This document shows, one piece after another, positions 55,948 through 64,000 of a stretch of 64,000 bases of DNA (position 1 is the stretch's first letter; each line of letters starts with the position of its first letter). The notes below the pieces were generated by a model. It was given only the letters and a program-made list of their open reading frames with translations. It did not search any database and had not been told where the DNA came from. Origin of the DNA: Symbiodinium microadriaticum (lineage: Eukaryota > Sar > Dinophyceae > Suessiales > Symbiodiniaceae); the NCBI GenBank assembly GCA_001939145.1, contig LSRX01001094.1:129547-193546 (forward strand). Direction: 5' to 3'. A program made the translations under genes and the position numbers.

Positions 55948-56352
55948 CTAGAAAGGACCTGTTGAGGAAAGGATGGGCAAATCAAATACTACATTATTAG
56001 GAATTTCCATGGCGCACTGCTGCAGGCGGACATCGCCATACTTCGCAGTCGATGAAGCAACTACATCCCAGTGAGCAGCACAAAGATTGGCTACCCCCAG
56101 CACATCGCAGCCATCACTGAACACATACTCAAAAGGACTTCCGGAATCCTCAGGAGGACCACTCAGCACGGCACAGCTTCCCGCCTTGTGGGGCTCATCT
56201 GCAAGGAGGCGTGGGGGTGCGGAGTTCTCACGCCTTTTCGCAAGAATGGGAGCTCGTGATTGTAGACAGGCAGGAAATCGCACGAGATTGTCGAGTATAG
56301 CGTGTAAGGGTCCAACACGCGACGTAACGGGAACCACATTCAGGTACACCAC
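55948..56352 (-). CDS. Open frame of 134 codons
   Basis: The minus strand encodes VVPVTSRVGPLHAILDNLVR near the start and FEYVFSDGCDVLGVANLCAA then TAKYGDVRLQQCAMEIPNNV toward the end, and stops at 55948. Its composition is balanced. This is among the better single-frame candidates. No known domain, no signal peptide. Confidence 0.38.
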   Translation of the reverse strand: MVYLNVVPVTSRVGPLHAILDNLVRFPACLQSRAPILAKRRENSAPPRLLADEPHKAGSCAVLSGPPEDSGSPFEYVFSDGCDVLGVANLCAAHWDVVASSTAKYGDVRLQQCAMEIPNNVVFDLPILSSTGPF

Positions 56353-56423
56353 TACGTAACAGGAACCAAACCCTGATAAACGCGCTAGAAGCCCAAACCT
56401 TGGACCTAGAAGCCCAAACCTTG

Positions 56424-56612
56424 GACCACTAAACCTCAGCCGTAAACCCTAAACCCGCAACCCTTAAACACTAAACCCCAAGGCAGAAAGCTTACCTCTC
56501 CTTTTCCTGTCCCTTTCCTCTTCCACTCCTCTTCCCTATTCTTTCCCTCGCCTCTTCCCTCTCCTCTTCCTCTCCTTTCCCTAAACCCTAAAGCCTCAAC
56601 CCTAAACGCCCC
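56424..56612. repeat. Telomere-like words around a CT-rich tract
   Basis: CCCTAAACCC words occur at about 56438-56480 and 56579-56608, with a TCTTCCCTCTCC pyrimidine tract between. A further CCCTAAAG lies at 56803. The DNA is a decayed telomere-like tract invaded by, or grading into, CT-rich sequence. Confidence 0.85.
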
Positions 56613-56816
56613 GTGTGGATGTCATCAAGATTGGGCCATGGATGATCTTTTCTAGACTTTTCGAATCAACCGAGAACCCAGAAATTTCAATTTCGTATTT
56701 TGAATCAAGCGAGATTGAAAATTCGAATTCTCGAGTTGTCCAAAAGCTTGTCGCGTGACGAGCGAAACTGCAGCTTAGTAGACCTAACACACACTGAACC
56801 CTAAAGCCTTAACCTT

Positions 56817-56902
56817 CGAAAAACCATTGGTTTTTTACGCTTTCATTCGGAATCCTCATAAAACCATGGTTCTTATGGTTTTGCTGCAAAACTATGGTTA
56901 AC
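56817..56902. repeat. Cluster of AACCATGGTT-type palindromes
   Basis: AAAACCATTGGTTTTTT, AAAACCATGGTTCTTATGGTTTT and AACTATGGTTAACC follow within 85 bases and can pair within and between copies, giving a hairpin-prone segment. Confidence 0.8.
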
Positions 56903-57429
56903 CAAGAAGCACTTCCGGTTACAAGCCCCCCGCCGGTTGCTGCTACAGGCCTCCCCCCAGTTCCTGCTACAACGGACCTGGTTTCTGAAACAGTTTCAAG
57001 CCAGTTCCTGAAATACAGCTTCCTGTTACAACCCCCTGGATCAGGTTACAGCATAATTGCTCATAGATACCTAGTGTAGCTAGACTTCGGAAACAGTACT
57101 GCTTTCGGGCCCTGCTGCTGCATCCGATGAAACGGCTCAAACCCCATGAAGTATCAGCACACCAGATTCTGTCTTCCCATGTCTTCCCGAAGCGCCGCCT
57201 TTCTGCGCCCGAGCCCTCGGGGGCTACGGAGAGAAACCTCCGAAAAGCTTTGTGCTGGCATCGGATGTGCAGCTCTTCATACAACGCCACCAATGATCAA
57301 CGTATCATGGAACCACATGAATAGGCGGGGACTGGACTCTGACAAGCTTGTTAAGGTTTCGGAGTGCCCTTGTTTTGGGGTCTAGCCTAGGCCTTCTATG
57401 ACCTCCCTCCTTCAGACATGCTGTCCGAT

Positions 57430-57684
57430 GGCAGGTCCATGCAAGCGAGCACCCATCTCCTCACATCAGCCGCGATCTGCCAAGGGGCGTGTTTTCCGCG
57501 ACCAGCGCGACGTCCGTCTCCTGACTGGACCATGACTAACGCTTTCTTCACGCACGACGACGACGATCTCCACGGAGTGGAGGAATCTTCGTTTCCACGG
57601 ACGAGTCTCCTGCAGCAGCTTCTCCAGGCGCAGGGCATGCACTTGCCACCTCGCTGGGAGATGACGTGCGACGTTGTTAAATGA
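57430..57684 (+). CDS. Candidate terminal exon with acidic stretch
   Basis: The plus strand encodes DWTMTNAFFTHDDDDLHGVE then SLLQQLLQAQGMHLPPRWEM, and stops at TGA. The minus strand has a 160-codon Arg-rich frame over the same DNA, judged less natural. No domain recognised. Confidence 0.33.
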   Translation, partial: GRSMQASTHLLTSAAICQGACFPRPARRPSPDWTMTNAFFTHDDDDLHGVEESSFPRTSLLQQLLQAQGMHLPPRWEMTCDVVK

Positions 57685-58033
57685 GGAAAGTCTGGGGCCC
57701 TGTATTGATATATCCCGACAATTAAGCTCCACTCGAGCCCCGAAGTCCAGCACACGAAGCCTTCACTAAGCCGCCCCCCCCCTATTTTCCCCTCACTCTC
57801 CAGATTCAGGCTCCGGCGGCGTGGACTTCTGTCCCATCTCAGGAGCTTTCGGCGAGGCCTCTGCTCGACGGCAGCCATAAATCTTGATCACTAGGTTCAG
57901 TATACAATCAAGACACCCCCTCGCCTACTATTCTCAAGCATTCAACTGCATTGCACGCCTCCCAATCTATCAATTCTCTTGGACAGTCAGACTCACAAAG
58001 CACAACGACATTCCTTCAAACAACATGCACATG

Positions 58034-58892
58034 TCAACTAAGAGCAATTACTCGATCCATCTTTAAGTCTTTCCCTCGTACACCCGGAACAGCTTGTAGC
58101 GCTGCATCGATTACCAGCATCGAATGATGGGTCAAAAGTGGGAAGCACCATCTTAGCGGAGTTGGAGCAGCAGCAGGAAGAAAAAGCGTGACAACTTCTT
58201 CTGCTGCTGCTGCTGCTGGTGGCTGGTTGGGTTCTGAGGCATCCTGAAGATCAAGCCGATTCCGCCGAGAGACGGTAAGATCACCACACTCTGGCTGACA
58301 GTCTGCATCGTGCGAGGTGGAGCATGCTGTTCCCAAGAGTGCTTGCTGCGGGTGGCTAGTGGTCTCAGAAGACTGGCCGTCATCTCCCAAAAAAAATCGG
58401 ATTCCTCCCTTGAGCCGGGGCCCCGGCGCCAGGGTCTGAGCCGCTGGCCTCGGCCTCGGGGGAGGCCGCGCGATCCTTGCGCCTCGAGAGCCCAGAAGTC
58501 GGAATGTCACGGAGTGGCTGCGGACGTCTGACAAAGTTTCGGAAGGCTGCAACTCCCTCAGGCTGCGGCCTGGGCTTGCGGCTCTTGGCCGGCAGCGAGG
58601 TCGCGCGGGGTTGCGACGAAGCCAGGAGAACTGCAATGGCCTCGGACAAGGGGCGGGAGAAGCAGGCGGGGATGCTTTCTCGAATTGCTCTTTGGCATGG
58701 TTGGGGGGATGAACACCCTTGTCTGCAAGCTTTCGGAGGCAGGTGTGCACCTACCGCTGCGGGCCAAAGGGCTCCTGGAACATCGGGGAAGAGGGGCGCT
58801 TTCTGCTCCGACGAGTCCTGCGCACTGCGCAACCGAAGGGATGTTTCGAGCACCAGGTTTGTCAGAAACTCTGAGTGGGAATCAGGCAGCAC
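58034..58892 (-). CDS. Two overlapping frames meeting at a T8 run
   Basis: One frame (58892-58380, 170 codons) encodes RAIRESIPACFSRPLSEAIA and ends just after a run of eight T (A on the plus strand, about 58389-58396). A second frame (58750-58034, 238 codons) reads best after that run: GDDGQSSETTSHPQQALLGT, a five-Ala tract from CAG repeats, then HHSMLVIDAALQAVPGVRG. A one-base length difference in the homopolymer would join the better halves into about 290 codons. Function unknown. Confidence 0.35.
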
Positions 58893-59044
58893 TTAGAGTC
58901 ACTTGCTCCGGCAACAGCTTCAGAAAGCGATTTGCCTATACCTCTGATCCGGGTGCTAAGAGTTTGCTAATATTTTGCGGATCACAACATTGGAAACAAA
59001 TCGCAATGGCTCCCGGCGAGTCTTCGAACTCTGAGCACGGCTGA
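58685..59044 (+). CDS. Unassigned coding-like frame
   Basis: Its last third (from about 58850) encodes NQAALRVTCSGNSFRKRFAY then SLLIFCGSQHWKQIAMAPGE and a stop. The first part overlaps the minus-strand candidate at 58.0-58.9 kb and is probably not coding if that one is. Confidence 0.27.
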   Translation: MLFGMVGGMNTLVCKLSEAGVHLPLRAKGLLEHRGRGALSAPTSPAHCATEGMFRAPGLSETLSGNQAALRVTCSGNSFRKRFAYTSDPGAKSLLIFCGSQHWKQIAMAPGESSNSEHG

Positions 59045-59592
59045 CCTGCAATTCGGAGCAGGGGGTCGCGCTCTTCTGATTGATTTTCGTGGTGGGGCTG
59101 CACCTGCAGGCACTATAACATCCTGTTTGGAATAGGACGCAAGTCTCGATTCAAGGGCTTTTTTCCCACCTTGTTGCGCCGCCTGGGAGCGGCCGCTGCG
59201 TCTGTCCGCGCCATTGGGCCAAGCAATCGGTCGATCTGTGGGGCCGAGCTCTGCTGGTACTTTTGATCTGGTGGCGAGCCTTCCGTGGCCTATCGAAACC
59301 CTCGTGCGTCACTCGTCCTCTCTTTGCCCCAAGACAACACCTACCTGACAATGCAGCTGCATCGTTGCCTCAACTTGCATAGCAACTTAGTTCTGATGTA
59401 GCGCGATACTCCCAAAAGGATCTCCTTGAAACCTATGTACAGCTGCGGAGGCAGACTTGCATCAACTTTCAAGTCTCGGCAGATTGGCAAATACCACAAC
59501 TAGAAGATCACGAGCACCGTGGCCTACACGTCTCACAGGCATTTTAGACAGACACTCGGGGCCCCAGCGCACGGCGCAATGCTGGAAGCGCA

Positions 59593-59931
59593 GTGCCGAG
59601 TCGCCCAGCCGATGCAGCTCTGGCAGGGGGGGGGGGGGGGGTCAGTGCAAAAGGCAGTGATAGGCAGTGCAAGGAGAGGACCGAATCTTTGACTTCTGAG
59701 ATCCAGGGGCACAAAAAGATGCTGACACAAGGCAATGAACTGGCGGTGCGTAGCCTTGGATTTCAAGCCTGCACTGAATCTTCCCTCAAGGGCGAGCGTT
59801 TTGGTCCGCACCCTGAAGCATCAACAGGCCAAGCGGCTCGGCGACCATCGGCCTCGGGATTCAATGCCGACTCAACATCTGCCTCGTCGCCCTCTCTCGC
59901 TCTCCCTCTCTTTGCTTTGCTCGGGGTTTGA
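59593..59931 (+). CDS. Unassigned frame after a long G run
   Basis: A homopolymer of about 16 G lies at 59626-59641. After it the plus strand encodes DRQCKERTESLTSEIQGHKK and MLTQGNELAVRSLGFQA before a Ser-rich end. The G run makes the phase of anything crossing it unreliable. No domain recognised. Confidence 0.25.
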   Translation: MPSRPADAALAGGGGGVSAKGSDRQCKERTESLTSEIQGHKKMLTQGNELAVRSLGFQACTESSLKGERFGPHPEASTGQAARRPSASGFNADSTSASSPSLALPLFALLGV

Positions 59932-60019
59932 AGGTGCGGCAGGCCCGCCACCCCGCGCTCCGCGTGCAATCCCATCCATCACTTTGACAGATGGAGGGTA
60001 GCTGTACTGCAGAGTGCTC

Positions 60020-60062
60020 ACTGTCTCTCTCTCTCTCTCTCTCTCTCTCTTCTTCTCTCTAC
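60020..60062. repeat. (CT)n microsatellite
   Basis: About 14 CT dinucleotides, then TTCTTCTCTCT. Confidence 0.95.
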
Positions 60063-60462
60063 TGTAGACTGTCAAACACATCCTGCGCTGTCCTTTCTTA
60101 GCCTTTCCGGAATACTCGTGTCATTCAAGCATATAAATGTATTCAGGGGAGAAGCGCCCAAGGAATCCGCGCCACTCGGAATCTCGCACAGCCAAGTGCC
60201 CCGGCAAAGAAGGAAGATCCAAGTCTTTGAAGTGCCTGTCGGTAGAGACGAGCTCCTGGAGCCAAATCTTGTACCGAGCCCTACCCAGGTTTATTTATGT
60301 TTGGAGAGTATGTTGTAGGGCTAAGTCATTGGTTTCCTGCTGCTACTTCTAGGCTCCATCGCCCTGGTTTGCCCGCTTTCTTTCTAGCTCAGGTCTGCAT
60401 CGTGCCATGTCAATGCTGCCAGCCCATCCATTGGCCAGCGCGTTGTAGCCCAGCCCATGGTA

Positions 60463-60640
60463 ACGTCCAACAACAACAACAACAACAACAACAACAACTA
60501 CTACTACTACTACTACTACTATCACTACTGCTACTGCCACTACGACTACCACCACCACCACCACCACCACCAGCACCAGCACTACCACTACGACTGCTAC
60601 GACTACTGCCACCACCAATACCAGTACCACTACCAAAACC
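60463..60640. repeat. Compound (AAC)n, (CTA)n, (CAC)n microsatellite
   Basis: Pure AAC, then CTA, then CAC and CAG/CTA variants follow in series. The Leu/Val/Tyr-rich frames across them are repeat artefacts. Confidence 0.95.
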
Positions 60641-61070
60641 AAAATTCCGTGCGAATATTAATTCTCCAATACGAATATATTCATACTCATACTAAGGCTA
60701 ATTCTAGCTCTAGTACTAATTCTGCTGAACGAATATTAATGCTAGTACCAATACTAATACTAATACCGATACCAATACCAATACTAATAATGACACGAAT
60801 ACGAACACTAGTACAAAAACCAATACCAATACTAAAACTGATACTAGACACCTTCTTCTACTGTAATAACAATAACAATAAGAAGAAACTTATAGTATTA
60901 CAGTACTGATACTGATGATGATGCTAATACAATACCAATGCCAATTCTAACACTCATGCTAATGCTAATACTAACACTAATACTGTGACTAATACTAACA
61001 CTTATACGAACACTCATAATGTCCAGTACGAATAGCCAGTACTAATACTTGTACTAACACTGATACGGTG
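60640..61070. repeat. Degenerate ACTAAT hexamer tract
   Basis: About 400 bases made mostly of ACTAAT, ACCAAT, ACGAAT and AACACT hexamers, all much mutated. It may be an old relative in style of the pure hexamer array at 33-40 kb. Confidence 0.85.
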
Positions 61071-61101
61071 CTAACTGCCAGAAAGGACAGTGCTGTACTA
61101 C

Positions 61102-61450
61102 TTAATCAGCCGACCCCTCCCCCCCTCCAGCTTCTGGGGTGTTCCATTTGGGCAACATTTCTACCGCTAGAGTCGCTAGAGCCACAGCATGAGCCTGTGA
61201 ATCAAGATACGCTTCGCAAACCCTTTTCACCAGATCCTCGACGAAGCTTTGCAGGAGCTCTGCCGTCTTTGCGCTGCTGGCTCCTCCCCCGACAATGGAC
61301 GAGTACAACAACTGCTATACAGACCTCCAGGTTGCTGCAATCGGTGACAATCTTTGCATTTGGCGCAAGGACAGCATCAGAAGCCGAAACTGGCAGTTTT
61401 GCCCGGAAAGGTGGCCCAAGCATTCACTTCTTCCCTCCTCAACCCAGAAT
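61102..61450 (-). CDS. Candidate exons of an unassigned gene
   Basis: The minus strand at 61311-61102 encodes AELLQSFVEDLVKRVCEAYL then SQAHAVALATLAVEMLPKWN, a convincing helical stretch ending at a stop. Upstream, 61423-61310 encodes KLPVSASDAVLAPNAKIVTD and NLEVCIAVVVLVHC. A further frame (61710-61315) is also open. A plus frame (61295-61498) is a rival for part. No domain recognised. Confidence 0.38.
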
Positions 61451-61858
61451 GCTGGTGTCTCAAGCGCTTTGGAGCGAAGCTTAAGCCCCAGAGCCTGACG
61501 TGGCCAGCAACAGGCTGAGAAGGATGTCAACCACACCTTGGGCTCAGGTTTCTCTGGACGAAGCGGATGCTGAAGGGTCAAAAGGAATTTCAGATGGAAG
61601 CTGCTATTGATGGAAAGTCGCTGAAAGTTTGCACACTCAGGTCCTGGGTCATACAAGTTCCCAGTACGTTCCCAGTCGAAGGCTAATTTCCAGAACGCTC
61701 TTGAGTTCATTGAGGCATGTCATGTCCCGGCCCCGAGAATAAACAGTCAAAGGCTACAAACGGCACCCTGCCCTGCAGTTCCGCGTAGCTTTTGGTCCGC
61801 AGCGAAACGATGCAGGTCGAGTGATGACAGAGCATGCTTTGTTCAGATAAAGCCTTGT

Positions 61859-62200
61859 TCACCTGTCTGAACAAGGTTTTATGAATAGGACGGTCATGCC
61901 GTTTGGCATCACCACGAAGGTCTCAATCTGTTCGTCCTCGCCGCACGACACGACTTCCTGGGCATAGACGGTGGAGATTGCAAGGTGATTTTGAAACTTC
62001 TGGCACTTCCCACCTCTACGGTCGGCACGCAGGCTGCGCAAACCCCGAAGCTGTGCACACCGGAGCTGGGAGCCATGCGGCGCTGTCTGCGCTGGACGTG
62101 CCAAAGATCTTGGAGACGCGGAGCTCCCTCTTGCCCTGCTGCTTGGTTTCCGCTTCGGACTACATGGTTCCCCTGTGCAACCGGACACCTGCTCGATAAG
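61859..62200 (-). CDS. Candidate gene fragment, frame unresolved
   Basis: About 62170-62030 on the minus strand encodes EAETKQQGKRELRVSKIFGT then SSADSAAWLPAPVCTASGFA. In another phase 62000-61859 encodes NHLAISTVYAQEVVSCGEDE then QIETFVVMPNGMTVLFIKPC. The phrase FVVMPNGMT faintly recalls the VMPFGL motif of retrotransposon reverse transcriptases but lacks the other motifs, so I do not assign it. Confidence 0.32.
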   Translation of the reverse strand, partial: LIEQVSGCTGEPCSPKRKPSSRARGSSASPRSLARPAQTAPHGSQLRCAQLRGLRSLRADRRGGKCQKFQNHLAISTVYAQEVVSCGEDEQIETFVVMPNGMTVLFIKPCSDR

Positions 62201-62217
62201 CATTGCCGGAGCACATG

Positions 62218-62610
62218 TCAGCAAGGAAGGCAAACGGTTGGTTTCGACACATCCGAAGTGCAGGCCACCGATACTGAACTGCTATGACAAACCGCCTGCT
62301 GAACTTCTCCCGGAAGCTTGTCCCACATACCTTTCGGCCTCAAACCACGACCATACAATTGCGGTGTACGTGTGTGAACCCAACCACTCTCAGGTTCGGA
62401 ACTGATGGCTGGCGTAATTGCTCTCTCCACAGTAAAGTGGCTTGCGTGGAGGCATTTGCCGCTCGTGACTCCCCCGATCACGGGGTGCCTGTGTTGAGGC
62501 TCGACGGCAAGTTTTTCCAAGCAGCTTCTGTTTGTTGTTCTGGGAAATGAAAAGGCCCAGGCCTTGGCTAAATAGGTGACGACGCCGTTCAAGCAGTGGA
62601 AGGCGCTCAT
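62218..62610 (-). CDS. Open frame of 130 codons
   Basis: Starts at ATG 62610. It encodes AFHCLNGVVTYLAKAWAFSF and GRGLRPKGMWDKLPGEVQQA, and ends at 62218. It lies just upstream, on the same strand, of the fragment at 61.86-62.2 kb and could belong to the same gene or decayed element. Confidence 0.32.
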   Translation of the reverse strand: MSAFHCLNGVVTYLAKAWAFSFPRTTNRSCLEKLAVEPQHRHPVIGGVTSGKCLHASHFTVERAITPAISSEPESGWVHTRTPQLYGRGLRPKGMWDKLPGEVQQAVCHSSSVSVACTSDVSKPTVCLPC

Positions 62611-62649
62611 TGTATAATCGACCTTGTCACCATCCTCGGAGCAAAAGCA

Positions 62650-62800
62650 GCCGCCGATTCAGCAGGAGTTGGAGCAAACAAAGATAGGAGGAGGTGAGGG
62701 AGTAGTAAGAGGAGCAGCAGCAAGAGCAGGAGCAGGAGGAGGAGGAGGAGGAGGAGGGGCAGCCGGAAGAGGATGAGGATGAGGAGGAGGAGGAGGTACC
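62650..62800. repeat. (GGA)n/(AGC)n purine-rich repeat
   Basis: AGGAGG and AGCAGC units, imperfect, followed by GTACCA-type repeats to about 62870. Confidence 0.9.
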
Positions 62801-63358
62801 TACGTCGCAGATACAAGTACCAACGCCAGTGCCAGTACCAGTACTAGAAATTGAACTAGTACTTGTACCAGAGCGGGCTTTGCTCCTGGCGGACGAGTCC
62901 ATCAACTTCAGAATGTGCTTTATGCCAACGCCGCCCGTAGTATCAGACCTGCCGACACCCTCAAAGACGGGCAATGTATTGTCTATGTACGTATGTAAAG
63001 AAATTAAAACAAGTGAGGCCTAATTAGTAGATACACAGAGGAGCACTGCTCGCTGTACAGTGCTGTGGCGGCATTCTTTGCTGCCATGAGATATTTGCCC
63101 AAAAGATTCCAAAAGCAAGAAACTCTTACAGCAATGTCGCGTCAGAGCTGACATGTAAACCGAACTATCATCCTACGACGACACGACACCTGAATCTTGA
63201 AGCTTAGTTAAGCCTCCCATTAAAACGTTTTCTCGGCACATCTTTGGCCCAGGAGCTGGCGACGGGATCTTTACCTGAGGGCTCGTGTCGACGGAAGCAA
63301 ACTGCAAGGAAGAAGCTGGAAACATCACACCCAGTGGGCTTGCCGGATAACAGACAGC

Positions 63359-63685
63359 GTGTTGCATAGTGATAATATGAGTTGGCTATTTCTGGTGAGA
63401 GCAGCCGCCAGCCCCATCTCGGTCAACGAATATCATGAAGTACAACTCCAGCGAGCTGCCCTGCGACTCTGTATGTGTTTTGACTGCAGGGTACAGACCG
63501 AGCCCCGAACCGACTCCCACGGCTGCGTCCTGTCTCCTGGCGTGTGGTCCTTGGCACCCATAGCGGCTAGGAGTGTCGTGACATTCCTCAAGCCTCTAAC
63601 ACTACATCATGACATGAACAACAAAAGCACCAGCCATCCACAGTCTGCTGCCCAGCATCCCACCTCAAGTAGTAGGGGTCGTTAG
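63359..63685 (+). other. Weak open frame, 108 codons
   Basis: Starts at TTG rather than ATG and ends at 63685. It contains HEVQLQRAALRLCMCFDCRV. There is no domain, and coding status is uncertain. 62.87-63.35 kb has no supported gene. Confidence 0.18.
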
Positions 63686-63747
63686 GATAGCAGTACTAGA
63701 AAGGGTAGTGGTAGTAGCGGTCGTAGTTGCAGTGGCAGTAGCAGTCA

Positions 63748-63803
<56 letters not shown>

Positions 63804-63846
63804 GGTCGTCGTGGTCGTCGTAGTCGTCGTCCTCGTCCTCGTCGTG

Positions 63847-63889
<43 letters not shown>

Positions 63890-63921
63890 CAGCAGCAGCA
63901 GCAGCAGGAGCAGCAGCAGCA

Positions 63922-63961
<40 letters not shown>

Positions 63962-63963
63962 CA

Positions 63964-64000
<37 letters not shown>
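63686..64000. repeat. Series of (TCG)n, (TAG)n and (CAG)n runs, open at window end
   Basis: GTAGTAGCGG variants come first, then about 20 TCG, TCGTGG variants, about 13 TAG from 63847, then CAG with CAGGAG interruptions from about 63888 to the last base. The CAG array continues beyond the window. Confidence 0.97.

Noticed and set aside
61859..62000. Retrotransposon reverse transcriptase from the phrase FVVMPNGMT
   Set aside because: Only a weak resemblance to the VMPFGL motif. No YxDD box, RNase H or integrase motif is nearby in any frame I read.
1..64000. Dinoflagellate spliced-leader sequence, 5S or other structural RNA genes
   Set aside because: I looked for the conserved CCGTAGCCATTTTGGCTCAAG leader and for rRNA and tRNA features and noticed none; a covariance-model search would be needed to be sure.

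Overview
This window looks like nuclear DNA of a eukaryote, most likely a dinoflagellate alga (Symbiodiniaceae or a relative). The reasons are its moderately GC-rich composition by eye, the very low density of recognisable genes, many short coding-like blocks that look like single exons, microsatellites of almost every trinucleotide type, and scattered tracts of the TTTAGGG-type telomere repeat (seen as CCCTAAA). No rRNA, tRNA, spliced-leader RNA, bacterial operon or CRISPR array was found. The organism call is an inference; chromerids and some green algae share some of these traits.

Layout: 0.1-4.2 kb holds weak coding fragments. 4.3-9.5 kb is an AT-rich island, quite unlike the rest, flanked by purine/pyrimidine-skewed minisatellites in inverted orientation. 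9.5-17 kb holds short coding-like blocks and microsatellites. 17.6-21.1 kb holds the only locus I can assign to a family: a decayed Argonaute/PIWI-family gene on the minus strand. Its N-terminal part is tandemly duplicated (about 0.9 kb offset), a stray extra copy of the linker-2 region lies after the PIWI C-terminus, and several frameshifts break it. 22-33 kb has unassigned exon-like blocks, a 12-bp AT minisatellite and telomere-like tracts. 33.2-40.4 kb is a (GTAGCA) hexamer array of about 1191 copies, flanked on both sides by GTA trinucleotide repeats. 41-49 kb has alanine-rich candidate exons set in AT-rich microsatellite DNA, plus a satellite of eight 254-bp units, each built of four smaller related motifs. 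49-62.6 kb holds further exon-like blocks and simple repeats. The window ends in TCG, TAG and CAG runs.

There is no gene cluster whose members can be shown to work together. The coding-like blocks were chosen because they read as balanced, protein-like sequence. Most have no recognisable domain and their splice structure cannot be settled from sequence alone, so their confidences are low. The observations with most content are the rearranged Argonaute locus, the hexamer megasatellite, the nested 254-bp satellite and the AT-rich island.
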